In this document: piece after piece, positions 47,118-56,422 of the stretch
How positions within the stretch are numbered: position 1 is the stretch's first letter
How the letters are laid out: the number at the start of each line of letters is the position of its first letter
Assembly: GCF_001854185.1 (NCBI RefSeq)
Contig: NZ_CP017603.1
Span: 930,001-994,000, forward strand
Direction of reading: 5' to 3'
DNA: 64,000 nt
Source: Clostridium formicaceticum
Lineage (GTDB): Bacteria; Bacillota; Clostridia; Peptostreptococcales; Natronincolaceae
Position numbers and translations under genes: made by a program
Notes under the pieces: generated by a model
What the model was told of the DNA's origin: nothing
The model's input: only the letters and a program-made list of their open reading frames with translations
Databases searched by the model: none

Positions 47118-48221
47118 TTATAAATGCATCCAATTTTTATAAATTGGCTGATATCCTTTTTCTAAAATAGCTCTTTTTACTTCCTCTACACTTCTTGTAT
47201 CACTGATCTCAAACTGACTATCTCCCTTAGAAACATCACTATGCCCCCCCACCTCTGTAGAAACCCCAGCAGACATCTTGGTAACTCCTAGCGGAATCAG
47301 ATGATCGCGAAACTCTCTACGCTCTCTCGTAGACATGGTAATACCCACATAAGGTAAAAAGATCTTTAATGCCAACATAATTTGCACCAGGTCTCTATCT
47401 CTTACTAAGGAAATATCTTCAAAAGACCCTTCATGGGGCCTGATGCGTGGCAAAGATACACTTACTTCTACATCGGTATATGTATTTTGAAGATAGCTGC
47501 TATGAATTCCTGTGAAAAAAGCTTCTTTTCTCCAATGGTTCAAACCCAACAAAGCACCAATATTCACACACCGCATTTTTGCTCTACAGGCCCGCTCAGG
47601 CGCCTCTAATCTAAAGGAGTAGTTTTTCTTAGGTCCTGATAAATGAACGCGGTCATAAACCTCTTTGTCATAGGTTTCTTGATAAATGGTTAAGCCGTCT
47701 ACCCCTACCTCAATCACCTGACGATATTCTTCTTCCGTTAAAGGATAAATCTCTATGGAAATAGAATCAAAATATTTTTTTAGTACCTTAACAGCTTCCA
47801 TAATATAAGCTACGGGTGTTTCTTTTTTGGATTCCCCTGTTAAAACTAAAATATGTTTTAATCCAGTGGCAGCGATGCTTTTAGCCTCTTCTTCGATTTG
47901 CTCTATTGTGAGTTTTCCTCTTCTGATATCATTATCTATATTGTAGCTGCAGTAGCTACACCGATTTACGCAATAGTTGCCTAGATACATAGGCGTATAT
48001 AATAATACGGCTTTTCCAAAATGCTGCAGGGACAACTGATGGGCTTTTTGGGCCATTTCTTCTAAACAATCTGAAGCAGCAGGAGATAGTAGTGCTAAAA
48101 ATTCATAGTCACTAATCCTATTCTTATGAATGACCTTATATACGTCTTCCTTTGTGATCTCTTGGAAAAAACCCTCAAAATCAAAATCCATATACTGACT
48201 GCAGTAGTTTTCAAAACTCAT
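47118..48221 (-). CDS. thiH: 2-iminoacetate synthase
   Basis: A 367-residue radical SAM enzyme that cleaves tyrosine to make dehydroglycine for the thiazole ring. The cluster motif is [10 protein letters not shown] (CX3CX2C). The rest has the ThiH pattern [35 protein letters not shown] and [11 protein letters not shown]. It overlaps thiG by 4 bp, which suggests translational coupling. As an anaerobe the organism uses ThiH rather than the oxygen-dependent glycine oxidase ThiO. Confidence 0.95.
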   Translation of the reverse strand: MSFENYCSQYMDFDFEGFFQEITKEDVYKVIHKNRISDYEFLALLSPAASDCLEEMAQKAHQLSLQHFGKAVLLYTPMYLGNYCVNRCSYCSYNIDNDIRRGKLTIEQIEEEAKSIAATGLKHILVLTGESKKETPVAYIMEAVKVLKKYFDSISIEIYPLTEEEYRQVIEVGVDGLTIYQETYDKEVYDRVHLSGPKKNYSFRLEAPERACRAKMRCVNIGALLGLNHWRKEAFFTGIHSSYLQNTYTDVEVSVSLPRIRPHEGSFEDISLVRDRDLVQIMLALKIFLPYVGITMSTRERREFRDHLIPLGVTKMSAGVSTEVGGHSDVSKGDSQFEISDTRSVEEVKRAILEKGYQPIYKNWMHL

Positions 48222-48997
48222 GATCGATCACCTTCATTTAAAAAGCCTGTAAGAGGTGAAGAAGCTTGCGCCCACCGTTTTTCCGGTGCCAGTTTAGAGA
48301 GATAAGCCAGTCTTCCAGCTTTTACTGCTAAGGAAAAAGCCTCCGCCATTTTTATAGGGTCTTCAGCGGTAGCAATAGCGGTGTTAACTAAGACGGCTTC
48401 CGCCCCCATCTCCATCGCCGCTGCTGCTTCGGAAGGTCTTCCAATCCCTGCGTCTACAATAATTGGCAAGTCAATTTCTTCTATCAGAATTTCTATTAAT
48501 TCTTTTGTTCGAATCCCACGGTTCGTTCCAATTGGGGAACCTAATGGCATAACGGCTGCAGCACCAGCTTCCACCATTCTTTTTGCCGCCATCAAATCAG
48601 GGCTCATGTAGGGTAGGACGATAAATCCTTCCTTTGCCAAAATTTCTGTAGCTTTGATGGTTTCCTGATTATCCGGCAATAGATATTTATTGTCGGATAT
48701 TACTTCAATTTTAATCCAATTACCGCAACCCATAGCTCTAGCTAGCTTAGCGATCCTAACAGCTTCCTCTGCATTTCTTGCTCCTGAAGTGTTGGGTAAA
48801 AGAATACAGTTCTTTGGAATGTATTCGAGAATATTTTCCTCTCCACCATCAAGGTCCACTCTTCTTAGGGCCATGGTCACTACCTGTGTCCCACAATTTT
48901 TTATCACCTCTGGCATTATCTTATTATTGGAAAACTTACCTGTACCAATAAAAAGCCTATTCTCCAAAGAAACCCCGCCAATTGTTAAAGCATCCAT
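48218..48997 (-). CDS. thiG: thiazole synthase
   Basis: A 259-residue TIM-barrel enzyme that assembles the thiazole from deoxyxylulose phosphate, dehydroglycine and ThiS-thiocarboxylate. It has the typical start [20 protein letters not shown], the Schiff-base region [21 protein letters not shown] and [16 protein letters not shown]. The C-terminal phosphate-binding loop is [30 protein letters not shown]. It lies 15 nt after thiF and overlaps thiH by 4 bp. Confidence 0.96.
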   Translation of the reverse strand: MDALTIGGVSLENRLFIGTGKFSNNKIMPEVIKNCGTQVVTMALRRVDLDGGEENILEYIPKNCILLPNTSGARNAEEAVRIAKLARAMGCGNWIKIEVISDNKYLLPDNQETIKATEILAKEGFIVLPYMSPDLMAAKRMVEAGAAAVMPLGSPIGTNRGIRTKELIEILIEEIDLPIIVDAGIGRPSEAAAAMEMGAEAVLVNTAIATAEDPIKMAEAFSLAVKAGRLAYLSKLAPEKRWAQASSPLTGFLNEGDRS

Positions 48998-49012
48998 CTT
49001 ATCATCTCCTCA

Positions 49013-49825
49013 TTAAACTTCTCTTTCTTCTAAAATCAATCTTAAAACCATATTCGCCTGGTGATTGGCTGCTATCGCTACCCTGGGTGCCATCAAACCA
49101 CAACCTGGTTTTGCTTCAGAAATCTCATCCCCCACTAAATAAAGGTTGCGCATCACTTTTTTTGTTTGAACTGTGTTGCTGGAAAAATACCCCGCCATGC
49201 CAGAAGCAGCTACAATAGGTTTTTGTGGAAGCTTTTCTAATGCCGTATTCACCAGCTCCGCTTTACAAAGAGGATTATCAAAGGCTTCTACAATAATGTC
49301 TACCTCTTTAAAACAATTTTCTATGTTTCCTGCATCAAGAAAAAGATTTTTTACCTCTACCTCTACAAAAGGATTGATCAGTGAGATAAGCTCTTTCATA
49401 GCCTCCGTCTTCAACATCCCTATATGTTTTACAAAGTACTGCTGTCTGTTTAAGTTACTGGGTTCCACTACATCAAAATCTATCAGCACCAGTTTTCCTA
49501 TACCTATTCTCGCTAGCGATATGGCTATATTAGAACCCAACCCTCCCAATCCTGCAATACCTACGGCAGCCTTTTTTACCTTTTCATGTACACCTGGGGT
49601 ATGTCTAGCCACCAAAAGAGTTTCCAACTCCTCATGACTGGGCATTTCCCCCTTTTTAATTAAAGTCACCCTATCCCCTGCTTGCAATACCCCATCTTCC
49701 TTGATAATAAAACCGTTTAGGATTACAACATCAGCATCTTTTTTCATTCGATCCCTTATTTCAAAAGCTGTTAAACCCTCTTCTACCGTAAGAGACCCTT
49801 CATTTAAAAATATCTTCATCTTCAC
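49013..49825 (-). CDS. thiF: ThiF-family E1 enzyme with N-terminal ThiS-like domain
   Basis: A 270-residue protein of the clostridial ThiF class. Residues 1-60 are a ubiquitin-like, ThiS-type domain (MKIFLNEGSLTVEEGLTAFE) without a terminal Gly-Gly. The remainder is the E1-like adenylating domain (GIAGLGGLGSNIAISLARIGIGKLVLIDFDVVEPSNLNRQQY). The fused domain cannot be the sulfur carrier, as ThiS is encoded separately just upstream. It probably helps bind ThiS or regulates the enzyme. It overlaps thiS by 4 bp. Confidence 0.9.
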   Translation of the reverse strand: MKMKIFLNEGSLTVEEGLTAFEIRDRMKKDADVVILNGFIIKEDGVLQAGDRVTLIKKGEMPSHEELETLLVARHTPGVHEKVKKAAVGIAGLGGLGSNIAISLARIGIGKLVLIDFDVVEPSNLNRQQYFVKHIGMLKTEAMKELISLINPFVEVEVKNLFLDAGNIENCFKEVDIIVEAFDNPLCKAELVNTALEKLPQKPIVAASGMAGYFSSNTVQTKKVMRNLYLVGDEISEAKPGCGLMAPRVAIAANHQANMVLRLILEEREV

Positions 49826-50016
49826 CCGCCTCCAACAAAGCTTACAATCTCTACTTGATCCCCTCCATTCAAAATGGTTTCCGTATATTGTTCTTTTGCC
49901 ACAATTTCATAATTCACTTCTACCACCACACGATCCTTATGTAGATGAAGCTTTTCTAATAGTTCTACAATAGTGATGCCTTCCGGTAAATCCATCTCCT
50001 TGCCGTTAATGATCAT
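49822..50016 (-). CDS. thiS: thiamine sulfur-carrier protein
   Basis: A 64-residue ubiquitin-like protein ending in EIVSFVGGG. The terminal diglycine is thiocarboxylated to carry sulfur into thiazole. The ATG has AAGGAGGG upstream. It is the first gene of the thiamine operon, directly behind the TPP riboswitch and its terminator. Confidence 0.94.
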   Translation of the reverse strand: MIINGKEMDLPEGITIVELLEKLHLHKDRVVVEVNYEIVAKEQYTETILNGGDQVEIVSFVGGG

Positions 50017-50040
50017 TATTTTCCCTCCTTAGCATTTAAT

Positions 50041-50080
50041 AAAATAAAAAAGAAGCTTACCCAATAGGGAAGCTTCTTTA
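50041..50080 (-). terminator. terminator of the TPP riboswitch expression platform
   Basis: On the minus strand AAAGAAGCTTCCC and GGGTAAGCTTCTT form a strong stem followed by TTTTATTTT. It lies between the aptamer and thiS. Confidence 0.85.
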
Positions 50081-50117
50081 GAAAATTTAAGTTGCACAAA
50101 TAATCTAAGTCTTATAA

Positions 50118-50200
50118 ATTGCTTTCCTACGGTAGTACTAACTACATCAGGTTCAAGGGTTAGGATATTTCCTTCTCAGCCCGAGGGCACCCCTAGCGAA
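50118..50200 (-). ncRNA. TPP riboswitch (THI box)
   Basis: The minus strand shows the conserved TPP aptamer strings CTAGGGGTGCCC, GGGCTGAGAAGG, ACCCTTGAACCTGATG and TAGTTAGTACTACCGTAGG. The terminator follows and then the six-gene operon. Bound thiamine pyrophosphate should end transcription. Confidence 0.95.
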
Positions 50201-50385
50201 ATTATTTAATTATTAGTTCCATTATAGAATAATATCGTTTTTTTGTAAAGATGGTAAAAAAATACTTTCTACAAAGTTTTTATTGCTTTTCACCAACAAC
50301 TCATGTTAAAATGATGATTATTAATTTTATAAATATTGCTGAAATCGAATGAAGGTAGCGGAATATTTTCCTATAGACCGTTATT

Positions 50386-50588
50386 GGACGAGCCTCTGGA
50401 GAGACTCTAAGGAGCACCGAAGGGGAAAGCCTTTTTTTAGGTGAAACTCTCAGGTAAAAGGACAGGGGATTTTAATTGTTAGAAAAGAGATCATTGTCTT
50501 TGTTCTGTCTATACAATGGCATTTTCTTGCATTTAAAATCCTTGTTTCCAGAGACTAGATAATTATATTTGGTCTTTTGTCTTTTTTT
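50386..50588 (+). ncRNA. glycine riboswitch, single visible aptamer, with expression platform
   Basis: The aptamer at 50386-50470 contains CTGGAGAG, AGCACCGAAGGGGAAAGCC and AAACTCTCAGGTAAAAGGAC, all matching the glycine riboswitch core. A second aptamer was not seen; a small hairpin (GGAATATTTTCC) precedes it. GGATTTTAA (50467-50475) can pair with TTAAAATCC (50533-50541) downstream. A weak terminator-like hairpin with a T-run (50552-50588) precedes the ACT gene. The switch controls the ACT/UPF0210 pair rather than gcv genes. Confidence 0.88.
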
Positions 50589-50632
50589 GAAGCAAAAAAT
50601 TTTACTATTTTAACAAAGGAGTGATAAATAAA

Positions 50633-50902
50633 ATGAAGGCATTTATTAGTGTAATAGGTGAAGATAAAATTGGCATCATTCACGGGGTGACCTCCGTATT
50701 GAAGAAAAACAGTGTAAATGTTTTAGACATCAATCAAACGCTGCTTCAAAATAATTTTGCTATGGTGATGTTGGTGGATCTTGAGAAAATGACCATTGAC
50801 TTTAAACAGCTTAAAGAAGATTTAGCTGTTGCTGGCGAAGAAATAGGCGTTGCTATTAAAATTCAGCATGAAGATATCTTCAATACCATGCATAATATCT
50901 AA
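50633..50902 (+). CDS. UPF0237-type ACT-domain protein
   Basis: An 89-residue protein that is one ACT domain (KAFISVIGEDKIGIIHGVTSVLKKNSVNVLDINQTLL). The ATG at 50633 follows AAAGGAG; an in-frame GTG at 50621 sits inside that ribosome site. ACT domains sense amino acids. This one is the first gene under a glycine riboswitch and is followed 21 nt later by UPF0210, a pairing known across Firmicutes. A function in amino acid sensing is likely, but the ligand is unproven. Confidence 0.88.
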   Translation: MKAFISVIGEDKIGIIHGVTSVLKKNSVNVLDINQTLLQNNFAMVMLVDLEKMTIDFKQLKEDLAVAGEEIGVAIKIQHEDIFNTMHNI

Positions 50903-50923
50903 AAAAGTTAGGGGTTGAATTGA

Positions 50924-52282
50924 ATGATTAATTTTCACAACATCATGGAAACCATCAAAATGATTGAAAAGGAAAAATTGGATATCAGAACCATTACGAT
51001 GGGGATTTCTCTTTTGGATTGCTGTGACACCTCCGGTGAACAAGCAAGAAGAAAAATTTACGATAAAATTACAAGATATGCGGAAAATCTGGTAAAAGTA
51101 GGAGAGGAAATCGAAACAGAATACGGTATTCCTATTATTAATAAGAGAATTTCTGTTACACCTATGGCTTTGGTGGCTCAAGCAAGCGAAGATACAAGCT
51201 ATGTAGCCTTTGCAGAGGTATTGGATCGAGCAGCAGCCACTGTAGGTGTTAACTTTATTGGAGGATTTTCAGCTTTAGTTCAAAAAGGATACTCCAGAGG
51301 CGATAAAATCCTTATCGAATCTATTCCTGAAGCTTTAGCAGTAACAGAGAAAGTATGTTCTTCCGTCAATGTTGGCTGTACCAAGACCGGTATCAACATG
51401 GATGCTGTTAAGGATATGGGAAGAATCATAAAGCAAGCTGCTTACCTCACAAAAGAGAGAGATAGTATCGGCTGTGCTAAGCTAGTGGTCTTTGCTAATG
51501 CAGTAGAAGACAATCCCTTTATGGCGGGGGCCTTCCATGGTGTAGGCGAGGGCGAATGTGTTGTCAGTGTTGGAATAAGCGGCCCAGGCGTTGTGAAGTG
51601 TGCTTTAGAAGCTGTAAAGGGACAGAGCTTCGATGTTATGGCTGAAACCATCAAAAAAACTGCCTTCAAAATTACAAGGACTGGCCAATTGGTTGCTAAT
51701 GAAGCTGCTTCTAGGCTTGGTGTTCCCTTTGGTATTGTAGATTTATCCCTTGCACCTACCCCTGCTATAGGAGATAGCGTGGCAAGAATCTTAGAGGAAA
51801 TGGGCTTAGAAAGCTGTGGCTGTCATGGAACAACCGCTGCCTTAGCACTTTTAAATGACGCTGTGAAAAAGGGCGGCATCATGGCTTCTTCCCATGTAGG
51901 CGGTCTTAGCGGGGCATTTATTCCTGTTAGTGAAGACGAGGGCATGATTGCTGCTGTGAAGGCCGGCTCTCTTAACCTTGAAAAGCTAGAAGCTATGACA
52001 TGTGTTTGTTCTGTAGGTTTAGATATGGTGGCAATTCCCGGCGATACTCCGGCGTCTACAATAGCTGCTATTATCGCTGATGAAGCTGCTATCGGCGTCA
52101 TCAATAATAAAACCACAGGCGTGAGGATTATTCCTGTTCATGGCAAGACAGTTGGAGATGAGGCAGAGTTTGGTGGATTATTGGGTACAGCACCTATTAT
52201 GGCTGTAAGCAAGTTTTCCAGCGATGCCTTCATTCAACGTGGAGGTAGGGTCCCTGCTCCTGTCCACAGTTTTAAGAACTAA
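50924..52282 (+). CDS. UPF0210 (DUF711) family protein
   Basis: A 452-residue protein of the PFL-like UPF0210 family, of unknown biochemical function. Recognisable parts are [20 protein letters not shown], the block [25 protein letters not shown] and the Gly/Ala-rich end PAPVHSFKN. It has no signal peptide and is encoded with an ACT protein in many anaerobes. Here the pair is controlled by a glycine riboswitch, which suggests a role in glycine or one-carbon metabolism. It ends at a good terminator. Confidence 0.88.
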   Translation: MINFHNIMETIKMIEKEKLDIRTITMGISLLDCCDTSGEQARRKIYDKITRYAENLVKVGEEIETEYGIPIINKRISVTPMALVAQASEDTSYVAFAEVLDRAAATVGVNFIGGFSALVQKGYSRGDKILIESIPEALAVTEKVCSSVNVGCTKTGINMDAVKDMGRIIKQAAYLTKERDSIGCAKLVVFANAVEDNPFMAGAFHGVGEGECVVSVGISGPGVVKCALEAVKGQSFDVMAETIKKTAFKITRTGQLVANEAASRLGVPFGIVDLSLAPTPAIGDSVARILEEMGLESCGCHGTTAALALLNDAVKKGGIMASSHVGGLSGAFIPVSEDEGMIAAVKAGSLNLEKLEAMTCVCSVGLDMVAIPGDTPASTIAAIIADEAAIGVINNKTTGVRIIPVHGKTVGDEAEFGGLLGTAPIMAVSKFSSDAFIQRGGRVPAPVHSFKN

Positions 52283-52292
52283 TAATTTTAAC

Positions 52293-52336
52293 AAAAAAGA
52301 CTATATAATCCCTTAGAAGGCTATATAGTCTTTTTT
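52293..52336 (+). terminator. terminator of the ACT/UPF0210 operon
   Basis: AAAAAAGACTATATA pairs with TATATAGTCTTTTTT, ending in T's. Confidence 0.9.
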
Positions 52337-52437
52337 CATGGGAAGATTTCTATACCCCACTGTTATTTTTTTCTAGCTCAGTACAGAGCCGTCAGACTGC
52401 GTGAGGAATAAAGTTAGTTTTTATACAGTCTGCCGTC

Positions 52438-54705
52438 CTACTGTGCTGTCTCCAGCATAACTTTTCCTTCCTTCAAAGCAATCTTGATATGATCTCCCTC
52501 TACAAACTTGTTTTGTAAATAATCTTCAGCAATTTCATCTTCAATATACTTCTGAATTGTCCTTCGCAAAGGTCTCGCACCATATTTTTCATCATAACCC
52601 TTTTCTAAGATAAATGCCTTTACTTCCTCAGTAACCTCTAATGTCATATCTTTTTCCTTTACTTCTTCTAGTACTTCCTTCAGCATTAAATCTATGATCT
52701 TGTAAAGTTCCTCCTTATTAAGCTTAGTAAATACAATCGTCTCATCTATTCTATTTAGAAACTCTGGTCTAAAGGTCTCTCTTAGGGCTTCTTTTATGCG
52801 ACCTTCTAAGACTTCATAATGATCTTTTCCAAAACCGATACCTGTGGATTTTAGTTGTGTTCCTACATTAGAAGTCATAATAATAACAGCATTTTCAAAA
52901 TAAACAGTGCGTCCTTGGCTATCCGTTAGTCTACCATCTTCAAGAATTTGTAATAATAGATTGAACACATCAGGATGGGCTTTTTCCATTTCATCTAGAA
53001 GAATAACAGAATAAGGTTTTCTTCTTACTTTTTCTGTCAATTGTCCCCCTTGATCGTAGCCTACATAGCCTGGAGGTGCACCGATTAACTTAGAAACCGT
53101 GTGCTTTTCCATATACTCAGACATATCCATACGAATCATCGCTTCTTCACTGCCAAAAAGTTCTTCCGCCAAAGCCCTTACTACTTCTGTTTTTCCTACC
53201 CCTGTAGGTCCTACAAAAATGAAGGAAGAGGGCTTCTTCTTTTTCCTAAAGCCTGAACGATTACGGCGTATAGTCCTAGCAAGACTTTTGATGGCTTCCT
53301 TTTGTCCTATAATACGCTGATGTAAGTGGTCCTCTAGTTTTAGGAGTTTTTGAGCTTCTTTTTCTGTGATTTTCTGCACAGGTATTTTGGTCCAAGCTTC
53401 TATGACAAAGGCAACATCCTCCTCTGTAATCTGTATATCCTCGCAAGCTTCTTCAAGAAGCTTTATCTTGTCCAGCAATCTGCATTCCTCTACTTTATAT
53501 TCTGCAGCCTTTTCATAATTACTTCCTTCTGCTGCTAGTTCTCTTTTATACTGCATATTTCTGTAGGCTTCTCTTAAAGCTTCTAATTCTACTAAACCTT
53601 GGTTCTTTAAATTGGCCCTAGAACCCGCTTCGTCAATAACATCAATGGCCTTATCCGGCAGATATCTATCTGTAATGTATCTTTCTGATAACTTTGCCGC
53701 CGCTTCTATCACCTTATCAGATATTTTTACTTTGTGATATTCTTCATAATAGCCTCTTATACCCTTTAAAATTTCAATTGTTTCTTCTATTGTAGGTTCT
53801 TCTACAATTACCGGTTGAAATCTCCTCTCTAAAGCAGTATCCTTTTCGATATGCTTTCTATACTCTTCAAGGGTAGTGGCACCAATAATTTGTATTTCTC
53901 CCTTTGCCAGAGCTGGTTTCAAAATGTTGGCAGCATTCATCACGCCTCCATGAACTTCGCCGGCCCCCATAATATTGTGGACTTCATCAATCACTAAGAT
54001 AATATTTCCACAGTCCTGCGCTTCCTTGATAATGGCTTTCATACGACCTTCAAATTGGCCTCGAAACTGTGTTCCTGCTACGATAGCAGTCAAATCCAGA
54101 AGATACACTTCCACGTTAAACAATTTTGCTGGAACCTGTTTTTCTATAATACGAAGAGCCAATCCTTCTGCTATAGCGGTTTTTCCTACACCGGGTTCTC
54201 CTACCAGTATAGGATTATTCTTTGTTCTTCTATTTAGAATCTGAACCACCCGATCTATTTCTCTATGTCTTCCAACCACTCTATCAACTTCATTATTTTT
54301 AGCCTTCTCTGTTAAATTGGTTCCATACATCTCCAAATTCTTTTTTTTGCGTTTGCTTTTTTTCTTTTTAGTGTCCTCCTCCGCATAATCAGAAGCCCTA
54401 GAAGTGTAATGGGTGTCATCTTCACCTAAAGAAGAATCATTATTAAATAAGTTCATAAGAGAAGGATGATTTTCTAACCCTCCCATATCCATCTCTTCCT
54501 CTTCAAAGGTATCAGCAATATCTTCTGTAAGATTTTCAATCTCTTCCTCCGTCATACCAGTTTGCTGCATCAGCTGATCTACAACTGGTAGCCCCATTTT
54601 TTTAGCGCAGGGTATACAAATCCCCTTCATCTCCGATTTTCCATTTTCAAACTTTGTTGCAAAAACAACCGCTGTATTTTTATTACAAATAGAACATTTC
54701 TTCAT
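52438..54705 (-). CDS. ClpE-like AAA+ chaperone ATPase with N-terminal zinc finger
   Basis: A 755-residue Hsp100 protein with two AAA+ modules. The first has Walker [14 protein letters not shown] and the second [13 protein letters not shown], with a UVR-type coiled coil between them ([18 protein letters not shown]). The N-terminus has a treble-clef zinc finger ([10 protein letters not shown] and GICIPCAKK) in place of the ClpC N-domain, as in ClpE. It would unfold proteins for ClpP. ATG at 54705 has GGAG 9 nt upstream, whereas the open frame from 54720 is not supported. No CtsR heptamer repeat was seen upstream. Confidence 0.9.
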   Translation of the reverse strand: MKKCSICNKNTAVVFATKFENGKSEMKGICIPCAKKMGLPVVDQLMQQTGMTEEEIENLTEDIADTFEEEEMDMGGLENHPSLMNLFNNDSSLGEDDTHYTSRASDYAEEDTKKKKSKRKKKNLEMYGTNLTEKAKNNEVDRVVGRHREIDRVVQILNRRTKNNPILVGEPGVGKTAIAEGLALRIIEKQVPAKLFNVEVYLLDLTAIVAGTQFRGQFEGRMKAIIKEAQDCGNIILVIDEVHNIMGAGEVHGGVMNAANILKPALAKGEIQIIGATTLEEYRKHIEKDTALERRFQPVIVEEPTIEETIEILKGIRGYYEEYHKVKISDKVIEAAAKLSERYITDRYLPDKAIDVIDEAGSRANLKNQGLVELEALREAYRNMQYKRELAAEGSNYEKAAEYKVEECRLLDKIKLLEEACEDIQITEEDVAFVIEAWTKIPVQKITEKEAQKLLKLEDHLHQRIIGQKEAIKSLARTIRRNRSGFRKKKKPSSFIFVGPTGVGKTEVVRALAEELFGSEEAMIRMDMSEYMEKHTVSKLIGAPPGYVGYDQGGQLTEKVRRKPYSVILLDEMEKAHPDVFNLLLQILEDGRLTDSQGRTVYFENAVIIMTSNVGTQLKSTGIGFGKDHYEVLEGRIKEALRETFRPEFLNRIDETIVFTKLNKEELYKIIDLMLKEVLEEVKEKDMTLEVTEEVKAFILEKGYDEKYGARPLRRTIQKYIEDEIAEDYLQNKFVEGDHIKIALKEGKVMLETAQ

Positions 54706-55127
54706 AGATCTCATCTCCATATTTCTATATAATTATTATAGGGTTTAAGTACAATTCAACCTAAAACCAACATTCTTCCATTTTGTAGATACCCAACTCC
54801 AGCTCTGAATAAAAACAGGTGCTAATTTTTTGAAACTGTTTCATGTATTTGATTTTTTTCGAAACGCTTAGAAAAATTTCCTACCTATACATCATTTCAC
54901 ACTATTATATCATTTTTTTGCCTTTAAGAAAAAACAAGTCGTAGAAATCTAAAACAACTGTTATTATTTGATAATTCCTGTGAAATTATAGATTGTAAAG
55001 TTATTTATAATTTATACTTTTTTTTCTAAAATCCTGCAAAAATAATTAAATTTTATCTTCTACTAACTGATGGTATTATTATGCTATAATAACATACATA
55101 CTATATAATATGTTATAATAACAATGA
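54706..55127. other. AT-rich intergenic region upstream of clpE and repeat element copy 2
   Basis: Divergent intergenic DNA with no gene. A perfect palindrome TGAAACTGTTTCA lies at 54831-54843, 126 bp upstream of clpE. An ATAACAT/ATGTTAT inverted repeat lies at about 55089-55117. No sigma-54 or riboswitch motif was recognised. Confidence 0.35.
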
Positions 55128-55300
55128 GACTTAACTCAGTGGGAGTTTTTACTCCCACTGAATTGTAGCCGAATTTACTTCTAGGATGTGATGCTTGATC
55201 TCTCACTTGCATAAGTAGATAACCCAAGCCTTTGATTTGGTGTTAGTCACTTAGTTTGTCCATCTAGAGGTGGGAGTCTTAGCAAATACACCACAGGATA
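55128..55300 (+). ncRNA. structured repeat element, copy 2 (HEARO/omega-RNA-like)
   Basis: Begins right after ATGA (55124-55127) with GACTTAACTCA. A perfect hairpin (CAGTGGGAGT/ACTCCCACTG) follows, then the core shared with copies 1 and 3, ending ACCACAGGATA. A 5' hairpin pairs GTGA (55188-55191) with TCAC (55203-55206), compensating for the GTAG/CTAC of copy 1. It lies just upstream of ilvE. Confidence 0.6.
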
Positions 55301-55330
55301 AATTAAAAATTTGTATATGGGAGGGATCCT

Positions 55331-56356
55331 ATGAATAAGAATGTAGATATCGATTGGAGTAAACTAGCTTTTAATTACATCAAAACAGACCTTCGCTATA
55401 TCTCTAGATGGAAGGATGGTCAATGGGATGAAGGGAAATTAGTGGAAGATAATCAGCTTACGATAAGCGAAGCTTCTACTGCCCTTCACTATGGGCAACA
55501 GTGCTTTGAAGGATTAAAAGCCTATAGCACAAAGGATGGGGGTATTCAGCTTTTTAGACCTGACGAAAATGCTAAGCGCATGAACAGCAGCTGCAGACGT
55601 GTTTTAATGCCCGAAGTGCCAGTAGAAAAATTCATTGATGCATGTGTTCAAGTAGTTAAAGCAAATGCAGCTTACGTACCACCTTACGGCACTGGCGCAA
55701 CCCTTTACTTAAGACCCTTTGTGATTGGTGTTGGGGATAATGTTGGTGTAAAACCTGCACCAGAATACATATTCTGTGTATTTTGTGTTCCTGTGGGCCC
55801 CTACTTTAAAGGCGGACTAGCCCCTGTAAACTTTATTGTTTCTGAATATGACAGAGCAGCACCTTATGGTACAGGCGGCGCAAAGGTTGGAGGCAACTAT
55901 GCTGCTAGCCTTTATCCCCATGAAATAGCAGTAGAAAAGGGTTTTGCAGATTGTATCTACCTAGACCCAGCTACCCACACGAAAATCGAAGAGGTCGGTG
56001 CAGCAAATTTCTTTGGTATTACAAAAGATAATAAATTTATCACACCAAAATCCCCCTCTATTTTACCTAGCATCACAAAATACTCTCTGATGCACATAGC
56101 GAAGGAATATCTCGACATGGAGGTAGAGGAAAGAGATGTATTGGTGGATGCTCTGGATGAATTTAAGGAGGCTGGTGCCTGCGGAACTGCTGCTGTAATT
56201 ACCCCTATCGGCGGTATTCAATATAAAGAAAAGCTTCATGTTTTTCACAGCGAAACTGAAGTTGGCCCTGTAACTAAGAAACTCTATGATACCCTTTATG
56301 GTATTCAATTTGGAGATGTACAATCACCTGAAGGATGGATTGTAAAGGTAAAATAA
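55331..56356 (+). CDS. ilvE: branched-chain amino acid aminotransferase
   Basis: A 341-residue class IV PLP aminotransferase acting on leucine, isoleucine and valine. The N-terminal pattern [15 protein letters not shown] is typical. The PLP lysine is K185 in [15 protein letters not shown], and the C-terminal phosphate-binding segment is [16 protein letters not shown]. Length fits the long bacterial and eukaryotic BCAT class. It has a good ribosome site (GGGAGG) and ends at a strong terminator (56367-56421). The structured repeat copy 2 lies in its 5' region, ending about 30 nt before the start; whether it affects the gene is unknown. Confidence 0.94.
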   Translation: MNKNVDIDWSKLAFNYIKTDLRYISRWKDGQWDEGKLVEDNQLTISEASTALHYGQQCFEGLKAYSTKDGGIQLFRPDENAKRMNSSCRRVLMPEVPVEKFIDACVQVVKANAAYVPPYGTGATLYLRPFVIGVGDNVGVKPAPEYIFCVFCVPVGPYFKGGLAPVNFIVSEYDRAAPYGTGGAKVGGNYAASLYPHEIAVEKGFADCIYLDPATHTKIEEVGAANFFGITKDNKFITPKSPSILPSITKYSLMHIAKEYLDMEVEERDVLVDALDEFKEAGACGTAAVITPIGGIQYKEKLHVFHSETEVGPVTKKLYDTLYGIQFGDVQSPEGWIVKVK

Positions 56357-56366
56357 AGATTCCTAT

Positions 56367-56421
56367 AAGGAAAGCAGATGCTCTATAGCCTTTAGAAGCA
56401 TCTGCTTTCCTTTAAGTTTTT
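56367..56421 (+). terminator. terminator of ilvE
   Basis: A 16-bp stem (AAGGAAAGCAGATGCT and AGCATCTGCTTTCCTT) followed by T's; it lies between convergent genes. Confidence 0.88.
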
Positions 56422-56422
56422 A

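Noticed and set aside
54831-54843. TGAAACTGTTTCA palindrome as a CtsR or heat-shock operator
   Set aside because: It does not match the CtsR heptamer repeat or the CIRCE element; one short palindrome in AT-rich DNA is weak evidence.
54706-55330. T-box leader upstream of ilvE
   Set aside because: No AGGGTGGNACCGCG-like T-box sequence or specifier arm was found; the region instead holds the structured repeat. The glnS and argH leaders also lack it.
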